Assembly (NCBI RefSeq): GCF_030435805.1
Contig: NC_081293.1
Location: forward strand, 191,879,546-191,943,545
DNA from: Mustela lutreola
Taxonomy: Eukaryota; Chordata; Mammalia; Carnivora; Mustelidae
Length of the DNA stretch: 64,000 nucleotides
Direction: 5' to 3'
Positions 1 through 12,342 of this stretch are shown here, one piece after another. The translations under genes and the position numbers were made by a program. How positions within the stretch are numbered: position 1 is the first letter of the stretch; each line of letters opens with the position of its first letter. The notes under the pieces are model-generated. The model ran no database searches and was not told the DNA's origin. It saw only the letters and a list, made by a program, of their open reading frames with translations.

Positions 1-195
1 TCTGTGAAGTCCATCTGGTCCAGTGTGTTATTAAAAGTCCTAGTTTCCTTGTTGATCTTCTGCTTGGATGATTTGTCCATTGCTGTGAGTGAGGTGTTGA
101 AGTCCCCTATTATTTTTGTATTATTATCAATTTGTTTCTCTGATTTGGTTATTAATTGGTGGATGTGATTGGCTACTCCCAAGTTAGGAGCATTT

Positions 196-290
196 TTTTT
201 ACTGTGTTACGTTAGTCACCATAAAATGCATCATTAGTTTTTGATGCAGTGTTCCAAAATTCATTGTTTATGTACAACACCCAGTGCAGT
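196..290 (-). mobile_element. Short L1 3'-end piece inside the L1 endonuclease region
   Basis: The expected endonuclease sequence is interrupted by a T-run followed by the antisense of a carnivore L1 3' end ('gatgcagtgttccaaaattc', 'acaacacccagtg'). The same 3' end is seen in sense orientation at 61140-61210. Some tens of bases of the host L1 seem to be lost at the junction. It is either a very short L1 insertion with a target deletion or a recombination product. Confidence 0.55.
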
Positions 291-473
291 ATCCTTCCTC
301 ATCTCTTATTATAGTCTTTGGTTTAGAATCTCATTTTTCTGATATGAGGATTGCTACTGCAGCTTTCTTTTGAAGTCTTTTGGCATGATAAATGGTTCTT
401 TATCCCCTCACTTTCAATATGGAGATATCTTTAGGTCTAAAATGAGTCTCTTGTAGACAGCATATGGATGGGT

Positions 474-478
<5 letters not shown>

Positions 479-504
<26 letters not shown>
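479..504. repeat. Poly(T) run within antisense L1 ORF2
   Basis: There are 26 consecutive T where the L1 family normally has a short A-rich stretch in the early ORF2 codons (sense strand). This is an expanded homopolymer and is probably length-variable. Confidence 0.9.
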
Positions 505-505
<1 letters not shown>

Positions 506-2964
506 TCCAACCTGATATCCTATATTTTGATTGGAGCATTTAGTCCATTTACATTCAGAGTAAGTATTTATAGATATTAATTTAATGTCATTGTATTACC
601 TGTCTGTACAGGTCCCTGTTTCTGTAGATTATCTCTGTGTCTTTCTGATCTGTGTTACTTTTAGGCTGTCTCTTTGCTTATAGGATCCTTTCTAATATTT
701 CTTGCAGGTGTGGTTTAGTGATCACAGGTTCTTTTCATTTCTGTTTGTCCTGGAAGCTCTTTATCTCTCCTTCCATTCTGAGTGACAGCCTTGCTGGATA
801 AAGTATTTTTGGCTACATGTTTTTCTCATTTAGTAAACTGAATATATCATGCCAGTGCTTTCTGACCTACTAGGTCTCTGTAGATAGATCTGTTGGCAGT
901 CTAATGTTTCTACCAATGTAGGTTAAAGAGGTCATGCCCCAAGTTGCTTTTAGGATTTTCTCTTTATCTCTGAAATTTGTAAGCTTTTCTATTATATGTC
1001 AGTGTGTTGGTCTGTTTTTTATTGGTTTTTGAGAGGTGTTCTCTCTACCTCTTGGACTTGAATGCCTGTTTCCTTGCCCAGATTAGGGAAGCTCTCAGCT
1101 ATGATTTGCTCAAATAAACATTCTGTCCATCTCTTCTTCCTTTGGGACCCCAATAATTCTAATATTATTTCACTTTATGGTATTGCTGATTTCTTAAAGC
1201 CTGCCTCCTAGTCCATTAGTTCTTTTTCTCTTTTCCTCAGCTTCCTTCCTTTCCATTATCTTGTCTTCTCTGTTACTTTCTCATGCCTCATTTACTCCAG
1301 CTGTTAGAACATCCAACTTAGACTGCATCTCAGTTAAAGCATTTTTAATTTCAGCCTAATTAGATTTACTTTCCACACTAAGAGATTCTCTCATGTCTTT
1401 TAGTCTTTTTTTCATACCCAGCTAGTAACTTTATAATCATTATCCTCAATTCCAGCTCTGACACTTTACTTATACCCACATTGATTAGATCTGTGACAGA
1501 GAATATTACCTCTTGTTCTTTCCTTTGCTGTGAATTCCTCCTTCTAGTCATTTTTCCCAGAGAAGAATGGATGAATGAGAGAATAAAATAAAAAAATATC
1601 AACCATGACCCACAAATACACACTAGACAAATACAAAGAATTCAGAAACCAAAAAAGAAAAGAAAAGAAAAAGGAAAGAAGAGAGAATATAACCTCTGGG
1701 TGAACAAATAGGGGGCTTCACTGGGTTCTGGGTATATTTTGGTCTTTTGTTAGAAGACACTAACTCCCAAAAGTATTAAGAAAGAAAAATTTATATATAT
1801 GCAAAAATAAAATTGATTATAGTGAAAGGAAGCAAAAAATGAAGAATATATAAAATGTAAATATAAAAATGAAAGTTAAAAAGGATTTAAAAACAAGTGT
1901 TGATTAAAAAAACTAGTTGAAAGGGGAAAAAAGGAAAATTATAAACTGAAAGATTTAAGAATCAGGAGGGAAAAAACTCAAATTCTATATACTATTTTCT
2001 TCTTAGCACTGGAGTTCTGCAGTTCTGTGTTCTTGGTAAACTTGATATTCCCCTGATGTTATAGCTGGTCTTCTTGGGGAGGGGCCCACTGTGCTGATTC
2101 TCAGGTGTCTGCCTGGGCAGAGTTGTACCTCCCTTTGCCAGGGGCCTGGGCTCAGTGTAAGCTGCTTTGAATTCTTCTATGTGGCTATTGCTCCCTGAAG
2201 GCTTTCTGCACCACTCAGAGAATGAAAATAAAAATGGATGAACCCTGATCTCCAACTCTAGAGCTGAAGGTAAACTCTCAGGGAAAAACAATCTTCACTT
2301 TTGTGTGTGCCAAACTCTGTAAACTGCTGTGCTGTGCACCTGTGCCATTCCCCCCAGGGGAGGGAGGAGGGTCATGCTAGGCCTGTAGCTTGCAGGGCCC
2401 CTGCACAGAAAGAAGTTTTCTGATCATGCTGGGGTTTGTGGTTTATGGAAAACCAGACTGAGAGCCCACTCCTGGGCTTACCAATCATAGACAGTTTCCC
2501 TGCTCTAATGCTGGGGAACTATGCTGGTTCAGCCAACCCTATTTTTTTCTATGACCCCAGGGACTCTGAGACCACACCGTCCCACCTAGAATTCTGCCCC
2601 ACTTTGCCACCTGAGCACCTTCAGGTAGGGACATCTCTCACTGGAGCTGACTTCTGAAAGTTCCAGTTTTGTGCTCCAGAGCTATATCACTTTCAGGTAG
2701 CTGGTTTACAGAGGCGCCCTTCCCCTGCCCCCATTGTATCTTCAAATATAACCCCTCAGTTTCACTTCTTTGCAATTCCTGCCTTGCAAAAAGTGGCCAT
2801 TTTTCTATTTGTAGAATTCCAGAATTTGTAGAATTTGTAGAAAATTCTTTTCTTACATCTCGGTTGAATTCATAGGTATTTAGAATTATTCAATAGTTAT
2901 CTCACTAAATTCAAGGAAACAGATGAGATGAGGTCCTCTACTCTTCTGCCATCTTACCTCCCTC

Positions 2965-3150
2965 TGAAAACCAAAAATATTTTAGATGTTTCCAGTTTTA
3001 CTCTCATTTTATAAAGTCACAATACCAAGATTCCTTAAGTTGCTTGAGCCTTGCATTTCTCTGAGATCCTTTAAAAGGAGCGTGGAATCATAATTTACCT
3101 TAAATTTTAACTAAAACCTTGGGGACATAAGTGCCAGCATGTGAACAAAT

Positions 3151-3195
<45 letters not shown>

Positions 3196-3857
3196 CAAAT
3201 CAGGTAATCAGGTTGATGATGAATAGCTTGAATTCAAGAGTAAAAAGGAATCACCTCCATGCTAAATCTTCCCCAACTTTATGGCATAAGCACCAGATAC
3301 AGTTGTATAGTTGCAGCACAGTTTGGCACAATTCTGAATCGGTACTGAGTTCTCAGGCTTCTACACAGGAATATGTGATATGAAAGGCTGGAAAAGATTC
3401 TTCATGTCTATCTAACTTATGTAATGTAAAAAATAGTATTATCTCTCTGCACAGACACAAAATACACTTTGACAAAAATAAGCAGTGTTCAGTAGGAGTG
3501 ACAAGTGTACTGACATATACAGGAGACCCAGGAAAAGAAGAGATAAAATAGGGAGACAAAATATTTTAAGTAATAGTAGCAAAAATCTTCCCAAATTCAT
3601 GAAAGAGCATTAATATACACTTTCAAAGATATTAACAAACATCAAATAGGACAAATTCAAAGAAATGGGACTTAAAAGGCAAGTAAATACATAAAATTTT
3701 AAAATGTGTGTTAATAGACATATTTTAAGATATAATTTGTACAATAATATAGCACAAGGGAAAAGAGGGAACTGTGCTTTATATGAGCAGTTTTTGTAAA
3801 TGATTAAAATAGTGATATTAATACAGACCAGATTATTATGGATTCAGATGCTAATTT
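2965..3857. other. No gene seen; AT-rich spacer
   Basis: Unassigned sequence apart from the TG microsatellite at 3153-3189. Only short unconvincing reading frames are present, one of them created by the microsatellite. Confidence 0.5.
3153..3189. repeat. (TG)n microsatellite
   Basis: About 18 uninterrupted TG units. Confidence 0.97.
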
Positions 3858-4031
3858 TTTAAAAATGTGTATTTATTTATTTTAGGAAGGTGGGGTAGAG
3901 AGAGAATCTCAAGAAGAATCCCTGTTAACTGGGGAGCCTGATGTAGGGTCTCTAATCTCATAACCCTGATATCACTACCTGAGCCAAAACCAAGAGTCAG
4001 ATGCTGAACCAACTAGCCACACAGGTGCCCT
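3858..4031 (-). mobile_element. Old CanSINE, antisense
   Basis: It ends in the antisense tRNA-derived head ('caactagccacacaggtgcc') and begins with the AT-rich 'atttatttatttta' tail complement. The body is diverged from the young copies, so this is one of the older insertions here. Confidence 0.8.
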
Positions 4032-4167
4032 AAACTCAGATGTTAATTATAATTGCCAGGGCAAAAACTATGAAAATAACTCCTCTAAAACAAAACAAAG
4101 GAATTAAAATAGTCCACTAAAACATATTTCCTCACCAAAAAGGAGCCAGTAATGGAGGAACAGATGT

Positions 4168-4170
<3 letters not shown>

Positions 4171-4223
<53 letters not shown>
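4171..4223. repeat. (CT)n(CA)n compound microsatellite
   Basis: About 16 CT units run directly into about 10 CA units. Confidence 0.97.
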
Positions 4224-4559
4224 TAGCAGTTATAGTCTAAATGTTGATGTTGGGGTTAAAGCCTAGGTAGACCATGAATTCTGTACTCTTACACCATCAT
4301 TACAGAATTGTGGAATTAAGACTAAATTTTTATCAACATCTGAGAATACGATGTACATTTTCAATGTTACTTAGCGGTACAAAAATATATATAAACTGAT
4401 AGCAATCACCAAAGACAGCTAAAAAAGAAGGGAGAACAGAAGGCATAGGGGTATAGACATGCATTTCTAAATGTACATTGCAGAACAGTCTCTATATAAA
4501 GCAGACACTCTATCAACAATAGAGGGAAGGCATGAGAAGTAAGCTTATAACAGGAGTCT

Positions 4560-5200
4560 TGTAAGTCTCTTTAAAGGTGTTGGATTTATTCTCTTGAGAT
4601 AGGTGGTCAGTGGGCACCGCCGATTCACCTGACGTGCACTAGGCTAACGTTCAGTCTGGACACTGCATTTGGGAAGAGGCCTGGTGGGACATACGAACTG
4701 AAGTGTTATCAACATGTAAAATGCAGTGAAATCCTTGGGACTGATGAAGTCCTATAGAAAGTGGACAGAAACTAGATACAAAGAACAAACCTTGAAAAAT
4801 GCTAGTGTTCGTAGGTCAGGGAAATGAGGAGGAGCAGAACAGCATAAGAGTGGAGGGAAAGGAACGCTTCAAAGAGAGAGCACTGTTGACTGAGTTAAAT
4901 GGTGCTGACATGTCAAGGCAGATAAGCACAGAGAACTGGCCATTGGGTTTAGCAAAGTCAAGATAATTAGTGTCTTGGAGAAAAAGAGTTTCACATGCTG
5001 ACTGGATGCGTTCAAGGGAATAGGAGCAAAGACATTTGAGACAAATTGCTGGAGAGGAGTTCTTGAGTAGGCAGGAGGGATAGAACTCAAACTATAAGTG
5101 GCGGGCTGTCCTTCATGAGGGTCGAAACCAGTAACTTCACAGTAACAGCAGAGGAGTTGGCAGGGAATGCAGATCCAGGACCCTGGTCAGTGTTTTAATT
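4560..5200. repeat. Probable ancient dispersed repeat, class not assigned
   Basis: Phrases such as 'gagaactggccattgggttt', 'aattgctggagaggag' and 'cttgagtaggcaggaggg' resemble a mammal-wide diverged repeat that I recognise but cannot name with confidence. No coding capacity is seen. Confidence 0.35.
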
Positions 5201-6911
5201 AAGACTGTGAATTATCCTCTGATAGCTTCCATGTTCAGTTACTCCCAATCAGTAGCTGGGACTAGGGTGGAAACTAGTAGTAGGGTGGAAACACTCCTGG
5301 GAGGTTTAAAGAGAGAAAATAGGGGGGAAATATTCTCTTGGGGAGGCAACTAGGGAAACAGGATGCATTCTGGTGGCTTCGAGGACCAAACTGATGTGAA
5401 CAGTCAAAAATTTAAAGGGATCTGTGTCATTATGACTATTTCCCTCTAGATGTGTGGATGCTAGCAAGACCACTTCATCTTAATTTACATCTAAATGTTT
5501 AGAGGGGGCACAGTGGCCTTTCTAATGTAGAATGTGTATTTGGGGGAGAAATGTTTTAGAAATGGGACAGATACTTGGGCAGTAGTTTGAAGTCAAAGCA
5601 GATAGGAAAGCACTGAGGGAATGGGATTCAATCTCCATGAATTTCCCCAATAATAATTAATTAATATTTGCAATAGAAATTCCTGATAATTATTTTGCGT
5701 TAACACTTTTCAGCAGGCAGAGATTGTTCATTCCCTAAAGAAAATATAATCCTTTGAGGCTGCCTTAACAAACACCATGGGGATTACATTCATCATGAAG
5801 CTTTCCAAAAGTAGAATTTGGAGGCAGGAAATTTCAAGAGCAAGTACCCAATACATTCCTATCCTGGGGATTGTATTAGGTGACATAATAAAATATGACT
5901 TATCCGTTAAATGTTTATACCAAGATCCTCTTTAATACAGACCACCATCATAGGAAAGACAGAATGGTGGGAAGGCACTTTGTAATTCCCATAAGTATGT
6001 CTCTGTGTTGGTTCTGGGTGATCAGAGTATAAATCCCTCAGGTCTAGAAGCCTCTTGAGCACCCCTGGGTCCTGTCTTAGTGGTCAGGGCACAAAGAGTA
6101 TCTGGAACTCCTCATTCCCCAAAACTGCTTCAGGGAACAGATGACTCAGCTCCAGACATTTCCTGTCTCTGTATGTTTTCCTGTACATCAAAGCCCAGTT
6201 TGAGCAATGCAGGAAATAGTACTTCTGTTTGTCTAAGTCATTATTTATATATTGGTTAATAGTTTACAGGAGAGCAGGACAGATTGCTGGCAGAAGTTAT
6301 CAGGTTTAGGAAGGAGAAAAGGCCACTTTTGTGAAGGCCCACTTTCCCCCACTACATTGGAAGACTCAGAGCAGTATCTATTAACCATGATGATAGGTGT
6401 CTGACTCTTCTGAATCCCACTCTGGTCATTCATGGGAAGAGTCTGGTGGCACTAGCTGTCCCTGGTTCAAGCCGAAAGAGGCATAAGCGCCATCTGATCC
6501 TCTTATCTCATATTACAAATAATGGTGAACTCAGAGGTGTTATGTCCTTTGTCCTTGATCTACATTTCATTTCTTCCCCAGTGAGAACCAGGTGTTCCTA
6601 CTGTTTCCGAGAAATCTTCTACAGCCATGGAAGTAAGGAACATTAGGATCCTTTACTTTGCTGCCCAGAAGGGAGATATTAATAAGTTGCAGGAAGAAAT
6701 TCTATAGCTACTAGATAGATTCTATAATTCCTTCTTGTAGCACTGAAACGGTATAGGTGCCAGAATAGCCCCCTGCTTTTATTTGATGGTCCTCAACCTA
6801 GGGAAACCTTTGTCAGATCCTAGAGTGGGATAATGTGACCACCATTGGCACATACCAGATTTGGGGGGAAAGTTCTAGCTGGTGAAAATATGGTAAAATA
6901 TTCTTACACAG
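5201..6911. other. No gene seen
   Basis: Mixed-composition sequence without a recognised element. A short frame at 6626-6706 reads ILYFAAQKGDINKLQ before a stop and is faintly ankyrin-like; no neighbouring exon or repeat unit supports it. Confidence 0.4.
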
Positions 6912-6923
6912 AAACAATTTCTT

Positions 6924-7126
6924 TGGGATGCCTGGGTGGCTCAGTGGGTTGGACATCTGATCATGATCTCAGAGTCCTGGATCGAGTCCCGCATCAGGCT
7001 CTCTGCTCGGTGGGGAGCCTGCTTCTCCCTCTCTACATGCCCGCTTCTCTGCCTACTTGTGATCTCTCTCTGTCAAATAAATAAATAAAGTCTTTAAAAA
7101 TAAATACATCAATAAAAATTTTAAAA
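6924..7126 (+). mobile_element. CanSINE, sense
   Basis: tRNA-derived head 'gatgcctgggtggctcag', pyrimidine-rich middle, and 'gtcaaataaataaataaag' tail. It is flanked by the direct repeat 'aaacaatttct' at 6912-6922 and 7127-7137. Confidence 0.95.
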
Positions 7127-9107
7127 AACAATTTCTCTGATTTACCTCTGTTTGTACCTAGCAACATATTCAGTAAATACCTTTCCTTTTTACGTTTTTC
7201 ACATTTATTTTAAGCCCCTTTTTAAAAAATAGTAAATGAAAATATTTATACATATTTTAAATTTTACAAGGAACAAAAGTAAAATCAAGGAAAATCCTGG
7301 CAGAGCTTATAATGTTGGGATGAGGCATAAATCTAAAACCTTCCTCTTAACTGCAATAATGTGGTACTTTTGTCCGTATTGTCAACATTCTTATACTTGA
7401 GATTCAAGTTACTACTTATTAGCCTAAAGGGCTTTTGTATTGATATTAACCCAAAATTTACTCTGTAAAAGGAGAGCATTGATGATCTGTTAACAGGAAA
7501 TTACTGGAAAGACATTCTAGGTAGCACCTACTGAGTTTATAAGCCATTAGAGTCCACCAAGGTGGTATGATGTGTTAGAATCTATAGGGTTTCACTTCTG
7601 CAACAAGTCAGGAAAAGCAGTGATCAGTTCTCTGTAGACAGGAGGGAGGTGAGAGAAGTTCTAGGAAAATAAAATATTAAGGACAAAGCCCTCCAGCGAT
7701 CATTTTATAATATCATATTTATTAATGCTGTTTATTTTTTTACTAAATATTTTAAATATACATTAAAATTATGTAGACCTTTAAACACATTAACTAAATC
7801 TCCTATAAGGTAGATTTTTATGTAATACACAATGTGACAAATGTATTCTTTTAATCTATGAAGACACCATGCTTGAAACATCCAATAAATTTTGGAGTGA
7901 TTGAATCTTTTGAGAGCTGGACTTAGAAGCTAATAGCAGAAAATTGGGAGCATTGGAAAAAGACAATGAAGAAGGATAACCATTTGAAGGTCTTAGTCTG
8001 CTCTGAAAGTCAAAGAATCAAGCAATGTTGTCAGGATACTATTAGTAAGAGGGGAAAAGCTATAATTTTGATTTATGTATAAATTTAGAAATTTGTATGG
8101 AAGAAATTCTACATTAAACTAAGTAGCTAAGGCCCCAAGCAGTCTCAACTAAGAACACAAGGGCAGACCAGAACTAGCAATTAAAGCAGAAGCTACCATG
8201 GAGGCTTTTAATGGTTAGGCTGACATTAATAACATTTAAAGGTTTAATGACATTAATTGTAACATTATTACCTAAACTTTGGTTGTCAAGATATGCACTG
8301 AAATTGAATTAAAGCCTTATAATCATTTTAACTAGTTAGCTGACTCAATATTGCTTGAGGGACTCATAAGCTATCATTAAATAGGAAAGCCACTGGCCTC
8401 TTCTCCCTGGCATACAACACAGAGATTTGTCAGTATAAGAAGTTAATTGTAAATCAGTGCCTACAATATGCTATATTTGCCATTTGATCTTTTTATTTAG
8501 GGCTCATATCTAAAATCAATGTATTTGTTTTACCCCAATGCCAATGCTATAAAAAAAAAAAAAGTTTCAGGTTTTGAAGAATGACCCTCTTTTCCTTCCT
8601 GTCTCCTGAAAATGAACATTTTTTATAAGCTATACACCCTCCTAAATGTGCCTTCCTAATTGTTCATCTGTTTTCATGTAATAAACTTGAAACTTTAATT
8701 CATTTACACAGGTTTGCCACATCATTCTCAACAGGACTGAATACACAGAATAATTTTTCTCATTTATGATGAATTATAGGAGCCAAAATTAGATGGTATC
8801 CTATACATTTATCCAAACAGAAATTTTATAAAGTTCTTCAGGTATGAGACACATAATTGAGGCTAGTAAGTTGACTATATGTAAAACCAACTTTTTTTTT
8901 CCTTTTTTCTGTCCACTTAAAACCAACTTTTGAAATTAAAAAACTGTGTTTTTACTTAACTATGGATACATATCTATGCTACTATAATTTTTTTTAAAAA
9001 ATCATTAAACATATGTATTTGTTTTTTCATAATTATTCATCTCCTTCAAATTAAAACCAGAAAATCAGGCCTATTTTTCTGCCTGATGTCCAGTCGGATT
9101 TGGGATA

Positions 9108-9240
9108 TTGATATACTATAATTTTAAAAATCCTTATTTATACCATTTTATTTGTATAAGAAAGACAAATCATGTTAATTGATGTTCATAGATTCTGAAA
9201 TCAGAGAAACCTGTTATGGAACTGAGTATTGATCACACAG
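9108..9240 (+). repeat. Local duplication, copy A
   Basis: Shares 'tgatgttcatagatt', 'tattgatcaca' and the surrounding AT-rich order with 9913-10037. The copies are clearly diverged, with small indels. Confidence 0.65.
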
Positions 9241-9912
9241 TTTTGCATGGATTTTGTACCTGGTGCTGTGGGTACCCCATCCGTAATACCTTGTCTTCCT
9301 CCTTCAACATTCATGGGTCTGACTTCCAAGTGCCAGCATTTGGATTGCTTTACCTGATTACTTTCCCTGACCTCCAGAGCCACTTTTCTAGCCCACTGGG
9401 CTGAGAAAGACAGCCCTAATGCTTGGTGCCTCTACCCCAAGGCTTTCAATTAACAACTGATTCTTCTTAGTGTATCAGTTCGTCTTCATGGAAATTCACC
9501 CTCCTTGCCCTACAGGTAGCTTCACACCAAGATGCATATTCTATGCTGCCTCCAAGATTTTTCCAATAGGCTCAAGCTTTTGTTATTCTAGTTTTGGCCT
9601 ACATGATCATCTACCCTTCAGGGACTGGATTTTCTTGACTCTCCCCATTTCCCACACCTCTACCTGTGTTTCCTGGGATTACCTTCTAAAAACCATCCTA
9701 GATGAATAATTGCCTCTGGATTGGTCTCTGGACAAATCCAAATTTAGATATTTAAATAGAATCAATGTTTTCATTTATTCAATTCATAATGGGAGAAGAT
9801 ATTCACGAACAACAGGAAATTTTGAACATAGAAATTTGACACGATGATTTTTATGTTTATAAACATAAAAGCTATTTGTAGAATTCTGGGTATTCTAGCA
9901 CCAAAAAATTTG

Positions 9913-10037
9913 ATTGTCAGAGTATATTGCATTGTAATTTAAAAAATTCTCATTTATGCCATATCTTTCATATAATAACTGAACAGTGTTAAACTGATGT
10001 TCATAGATTTTGAAAGCAGTATTGATCACAAATTTTG
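9913..10037 (+). repeat. Local duplication, copy B
   Basis: Partner of 9108-9240 in the same orientation, about 0.8 kb downstream. The matching order is 'attt(a)aaaaattct', 'atttatgccat', 'tgatgttcatagatt', 'agtattgatcaca'. Confidence 0.65.
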
Positions 10038-10674
10038 GGGAATGTGCTTAGGACTCTCTTTTTTTATTTCTAGAAACTGATTTTATAAAGAGAAATAGTC
10101 CAGGTTATTTTTGTCAAGTAAACTTTCCAAAAACTTAATTTTTCTAGAAGTAGGTAAATCATACATTTAAAAAACTTATTACAGAAGTGCCCACAATAAG
10201 TACTGTGTGGTTACATGGATTGTACCATCAAGCAAAAAGATAATCCTTTGTTTCAATCTTCTTTCATAAGATTCCCACACCCTGGGATGTTAGGAAAAAA
10301 ATTATTATAATCTTATGAATATTCATATGTAAATATATGTAGAGAAAAAACAAGCTTAAATAAATTAAAAAGATTGAAATTATGCAATGCATCTTTTCTG
10401 ATCATAATAGAATAAAACTAGAAACCAATAATAGTAGAAAAAACAAAATCATAATTATGTGGAGATGAGAGAATATGTTTTTTAACAACCAATTGTTCAA
10501 AGAAAAAAATACAATAGAAATTAGAATATACCTTGAAACTATTCAAAACAAAAACAGAATAAGTCAAAATTTATTGGATCCATAGAATGCCATGCTACAA
10601 AGGAAATTTATAGCGATAAACATGTGTGTTAAAAAACAAGAAAGTAGTCTAATATAACCTAATATTATATCTTT

Positions 10675-10850
10675 TTTTAAATATTTTATCTGTTTATTTG
10701 ACAGACAGAGAGAGATCACAAGTAGGCAGAGAGGCAAACAGAAAGAGGGAGAAGCAGGCTCCCCGCTGAGCAAGACTCAATCCCAGGACCCTGAGATCAT
10801 GACCCAAGCCGAAGGCAGAAGCTTAACCCACTGAGCCACCCAGGTGCCCC
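10675..10850 (-). mobile_element. CanSINE, antisense
   Basis: Ends with 'ctgagccacccaggtgcccc'. Perfect 16-bp target-site duplication 'cctaatattatatctt' at 10659-10674 and 10851-10866. Confidence 0.97.
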
Positions 10851-11114
10851 CCTAATATTATATCTTGAGGAAACTAGAGAAAGGAGAACAAGCTAAAGAC
10901 AAAACTAGAAGAAAGAATAAAAGTTTAAAATTGAGATATATGAAGCAGATAATAGGAAAAAGAGAAAATCAAAGAAATCAGAATTCAGTTCTTTGAAATT
11001 ATCAATAAAATTTTTAGGTAGATTAATGAAAAACGAAATTATTAAAATCAGAAATGATTGTGGATAGATTACTACTGATTTTATATAAATGAAAAGTAAT
11101 ATAAGAGTACCATG

Positions 11115-11287
11115 AGTCAGTTAGGTGCCTACTCTTGATTTTGGCTCAGGTCTTGATCTCCGGTTGTGAGATTGAGTCCTGCATTGGGCTCCTTGCTCAG
11201 TGGGGAATCTGCCTGAGACTCTCTCCCTTTCCCTCTCTCCCACCACCCCCACTCGTGCATGCTCACTCTCTCTCAAACTTTTAAAAA
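11115..11287 (+). mobile_element. Older CanSINE, sense
   Basis: Diverged head 'cagttaggtgcctactcttg' and C/T-rich tail 'ctctctctcaaac'. Flanked by 'agagtacc' on both sides (near 11104 and 11290). Confidence 0.85.
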
Positions 11288-11433
11288 AGAGAGTACCGTG
11301 AAAACTGCATAACCTGATGAAATGGGCAAATTCCTAAAAACACAACATATAAAGGCTCCACATGAAGAAATAGAAATTCTGAACAGATCCATAATTAGTA
11401 GAGTTTAAGTCAGTAATTTAAAACTTCCCAGCA

Positions 11434-11661
11434 GGATGCCTGGGTGGCTTAGCTGGTTAAGCAGCTGCCTTCGGCTCAGGTCATGATCCCAGCATCCCGG
11501 GTTCGAGTCCCACATCGGGCTCCTTGCTCAGCAGGGAGCCTGCTTCTCCCTCTGCCTCTGCCTGCCATTCTATCTGCCTGTGCTCGCTCTCTCCCCCTCT
11601 CTCACTCTGATAAATAAATAAAATCTTTAAAATAAAATAAAATAAATAAAAATAAAAACAA
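11434..11661 (+). mobile_element. CanSINE, sense
   Basis: Head 'gatgcctgggtggcttag' and an extended 'aaataaaataaataaa' tail. Perfect 14-bp duplication 'aaaacttcccagca' at 11420-11433 and 11662-11675. Confidence 0.97.
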
Positions 11662-11984
11662 AAACTTCCCAGCAATGGAAGTCTGGACCAGTTGATTTCA
11701 CTGGTGAATCCTACCACTATTTAAACAAACAAACAAAAACAACAACAATGGATCTCACTGTTTCTATGAGTTGGAAGTCCCTGATACAGACCATCTGGAT
11801 TCTCTGCACAGGTCTCATGGATGTCCCAGAAGGGGGTGGCCTTAGTTTGCAATTTTCATGTGAAACCCAACACTTTTGATTGAAAATGGACCAAAAAGGA
11901 GAAGAGGGTTCATCTATGGTTTTTCTCATGGTTCCTTTCTTATTCCTAGATCCTGGAGTCATTTTCTCCTTTTTCATCATTAAA

Positions 11985-12335
11985 GGATATTGAATTTTGT
12001 CAAAGCTTTTCCTCCATTAATTAGATGAACATGTGGGGTTTTTTTTCCCTTCATTGTACAAATATGATGTAGTATAGTACACTGATTGATTTTTGTATGT
12101 GGAACTAAGGCTGCCTTCTAGGAATATTCTCTTCCCCCCGACTATACTGTATTATGTTATTAGTATGCTCCTGGATCCAGATTCTGATTACTGGGAATTT
12201 TTACCTATTTCTATAGAGATGCAGTTTTCTTCTTTTGAGTCTTTGACCTTTTTAACAGGATAATACTGGCCTCATAGAATAAGTGAGGAAGTGTTCCCTC
12301 CTCTTCAGTACTTCAGAAAAGTTTATGGAAGATCT
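11985..12335 (-). mobile_element. Old L1 ORF2 (RT region) fragment, antisense, abutting an OR pseudogene
   Basis: The antisense RT-region landmarks 'ggataatactggcctcatag' and 'gaggaagtgttccctcctct' are clear. The fragment ends where recognisable OR sequence begins. Its insertion, or a rearrangement with it, may have removed the first codons of the OR. Confidence 0.7.
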
Positions 12336-12342
12336 TTTTTTT

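Larger units (their letters stand above)
1..2964 (-). mobile_element. Carnivore LINE-1, 5' half, running off the left edge
   Basis: Read on the minus strand this is an L1 with its 5' end at about 2964 (sense start like 'gaggtaagatggcagaag'), a 5' UTR of about 1.4 kb, ORF1 starting at the ATG at 1551 (translation opens MTRRRNSQQRKEQEV, typical of carnivore L1 ORF1p), and the start of ORF2 near 590 with endonuclease motifs (LNVNGLNAPIK near 560, TLDQMDF near the left edge). RT and the 3' end lie outside the window. ORF1 is interrupted: the N-terminal open stretch ends at 1378. ORF2 has early stops and a long homopolymer run. A retained 5' end is unusual among L1 copies, but the coding parts are decayed, so it is almost certainly inactive. 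Confidence 0.85.
7138..10339. other. No gene seen; AT-rich intergenic sequence
   Basis: Mostly unassigned. It contains a diverged local duplication (9108-9240 and 9913-10037). At 9250-9770 there is a more GC-rich block whose end ('cctgtgtttcctgggattac') looks like the end of an old dispersed repeat. No reading frame resembles a known protein. Confidence 0.5.
10340..11740 (+). mobile_element. Old L1M ORF2 fragment, sense, split by three SINEs
   Basis: The sequence follows old L1 ORF2 between the endonuclease and the reverse transcriptase: 'aaactagaaaccaataatag', 'aaactagagaaagg', 'ttctttgaaattatcaataaa', then 'gaaatagaaattctgaacag' and 'gttgatttcactggtgaatc'. It is heavily diverged with many stops. 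CanSINEs at 10675-10850, 11115-11287 and 11434-11661 inserted later, each with target-site duplications. Confidence 0.75.

Noticed and set aside
3141-3383. 80-codon frame with a run of Cys-Val
   Set aside because: Produced by translating a TG microsatellite.
6626-6706. Ankyrin-like peptide ILYFAAQKGDINKLQ
   Set aside because: One short frame ending in a stop, with no repeat partners or splice sites; likely chance.
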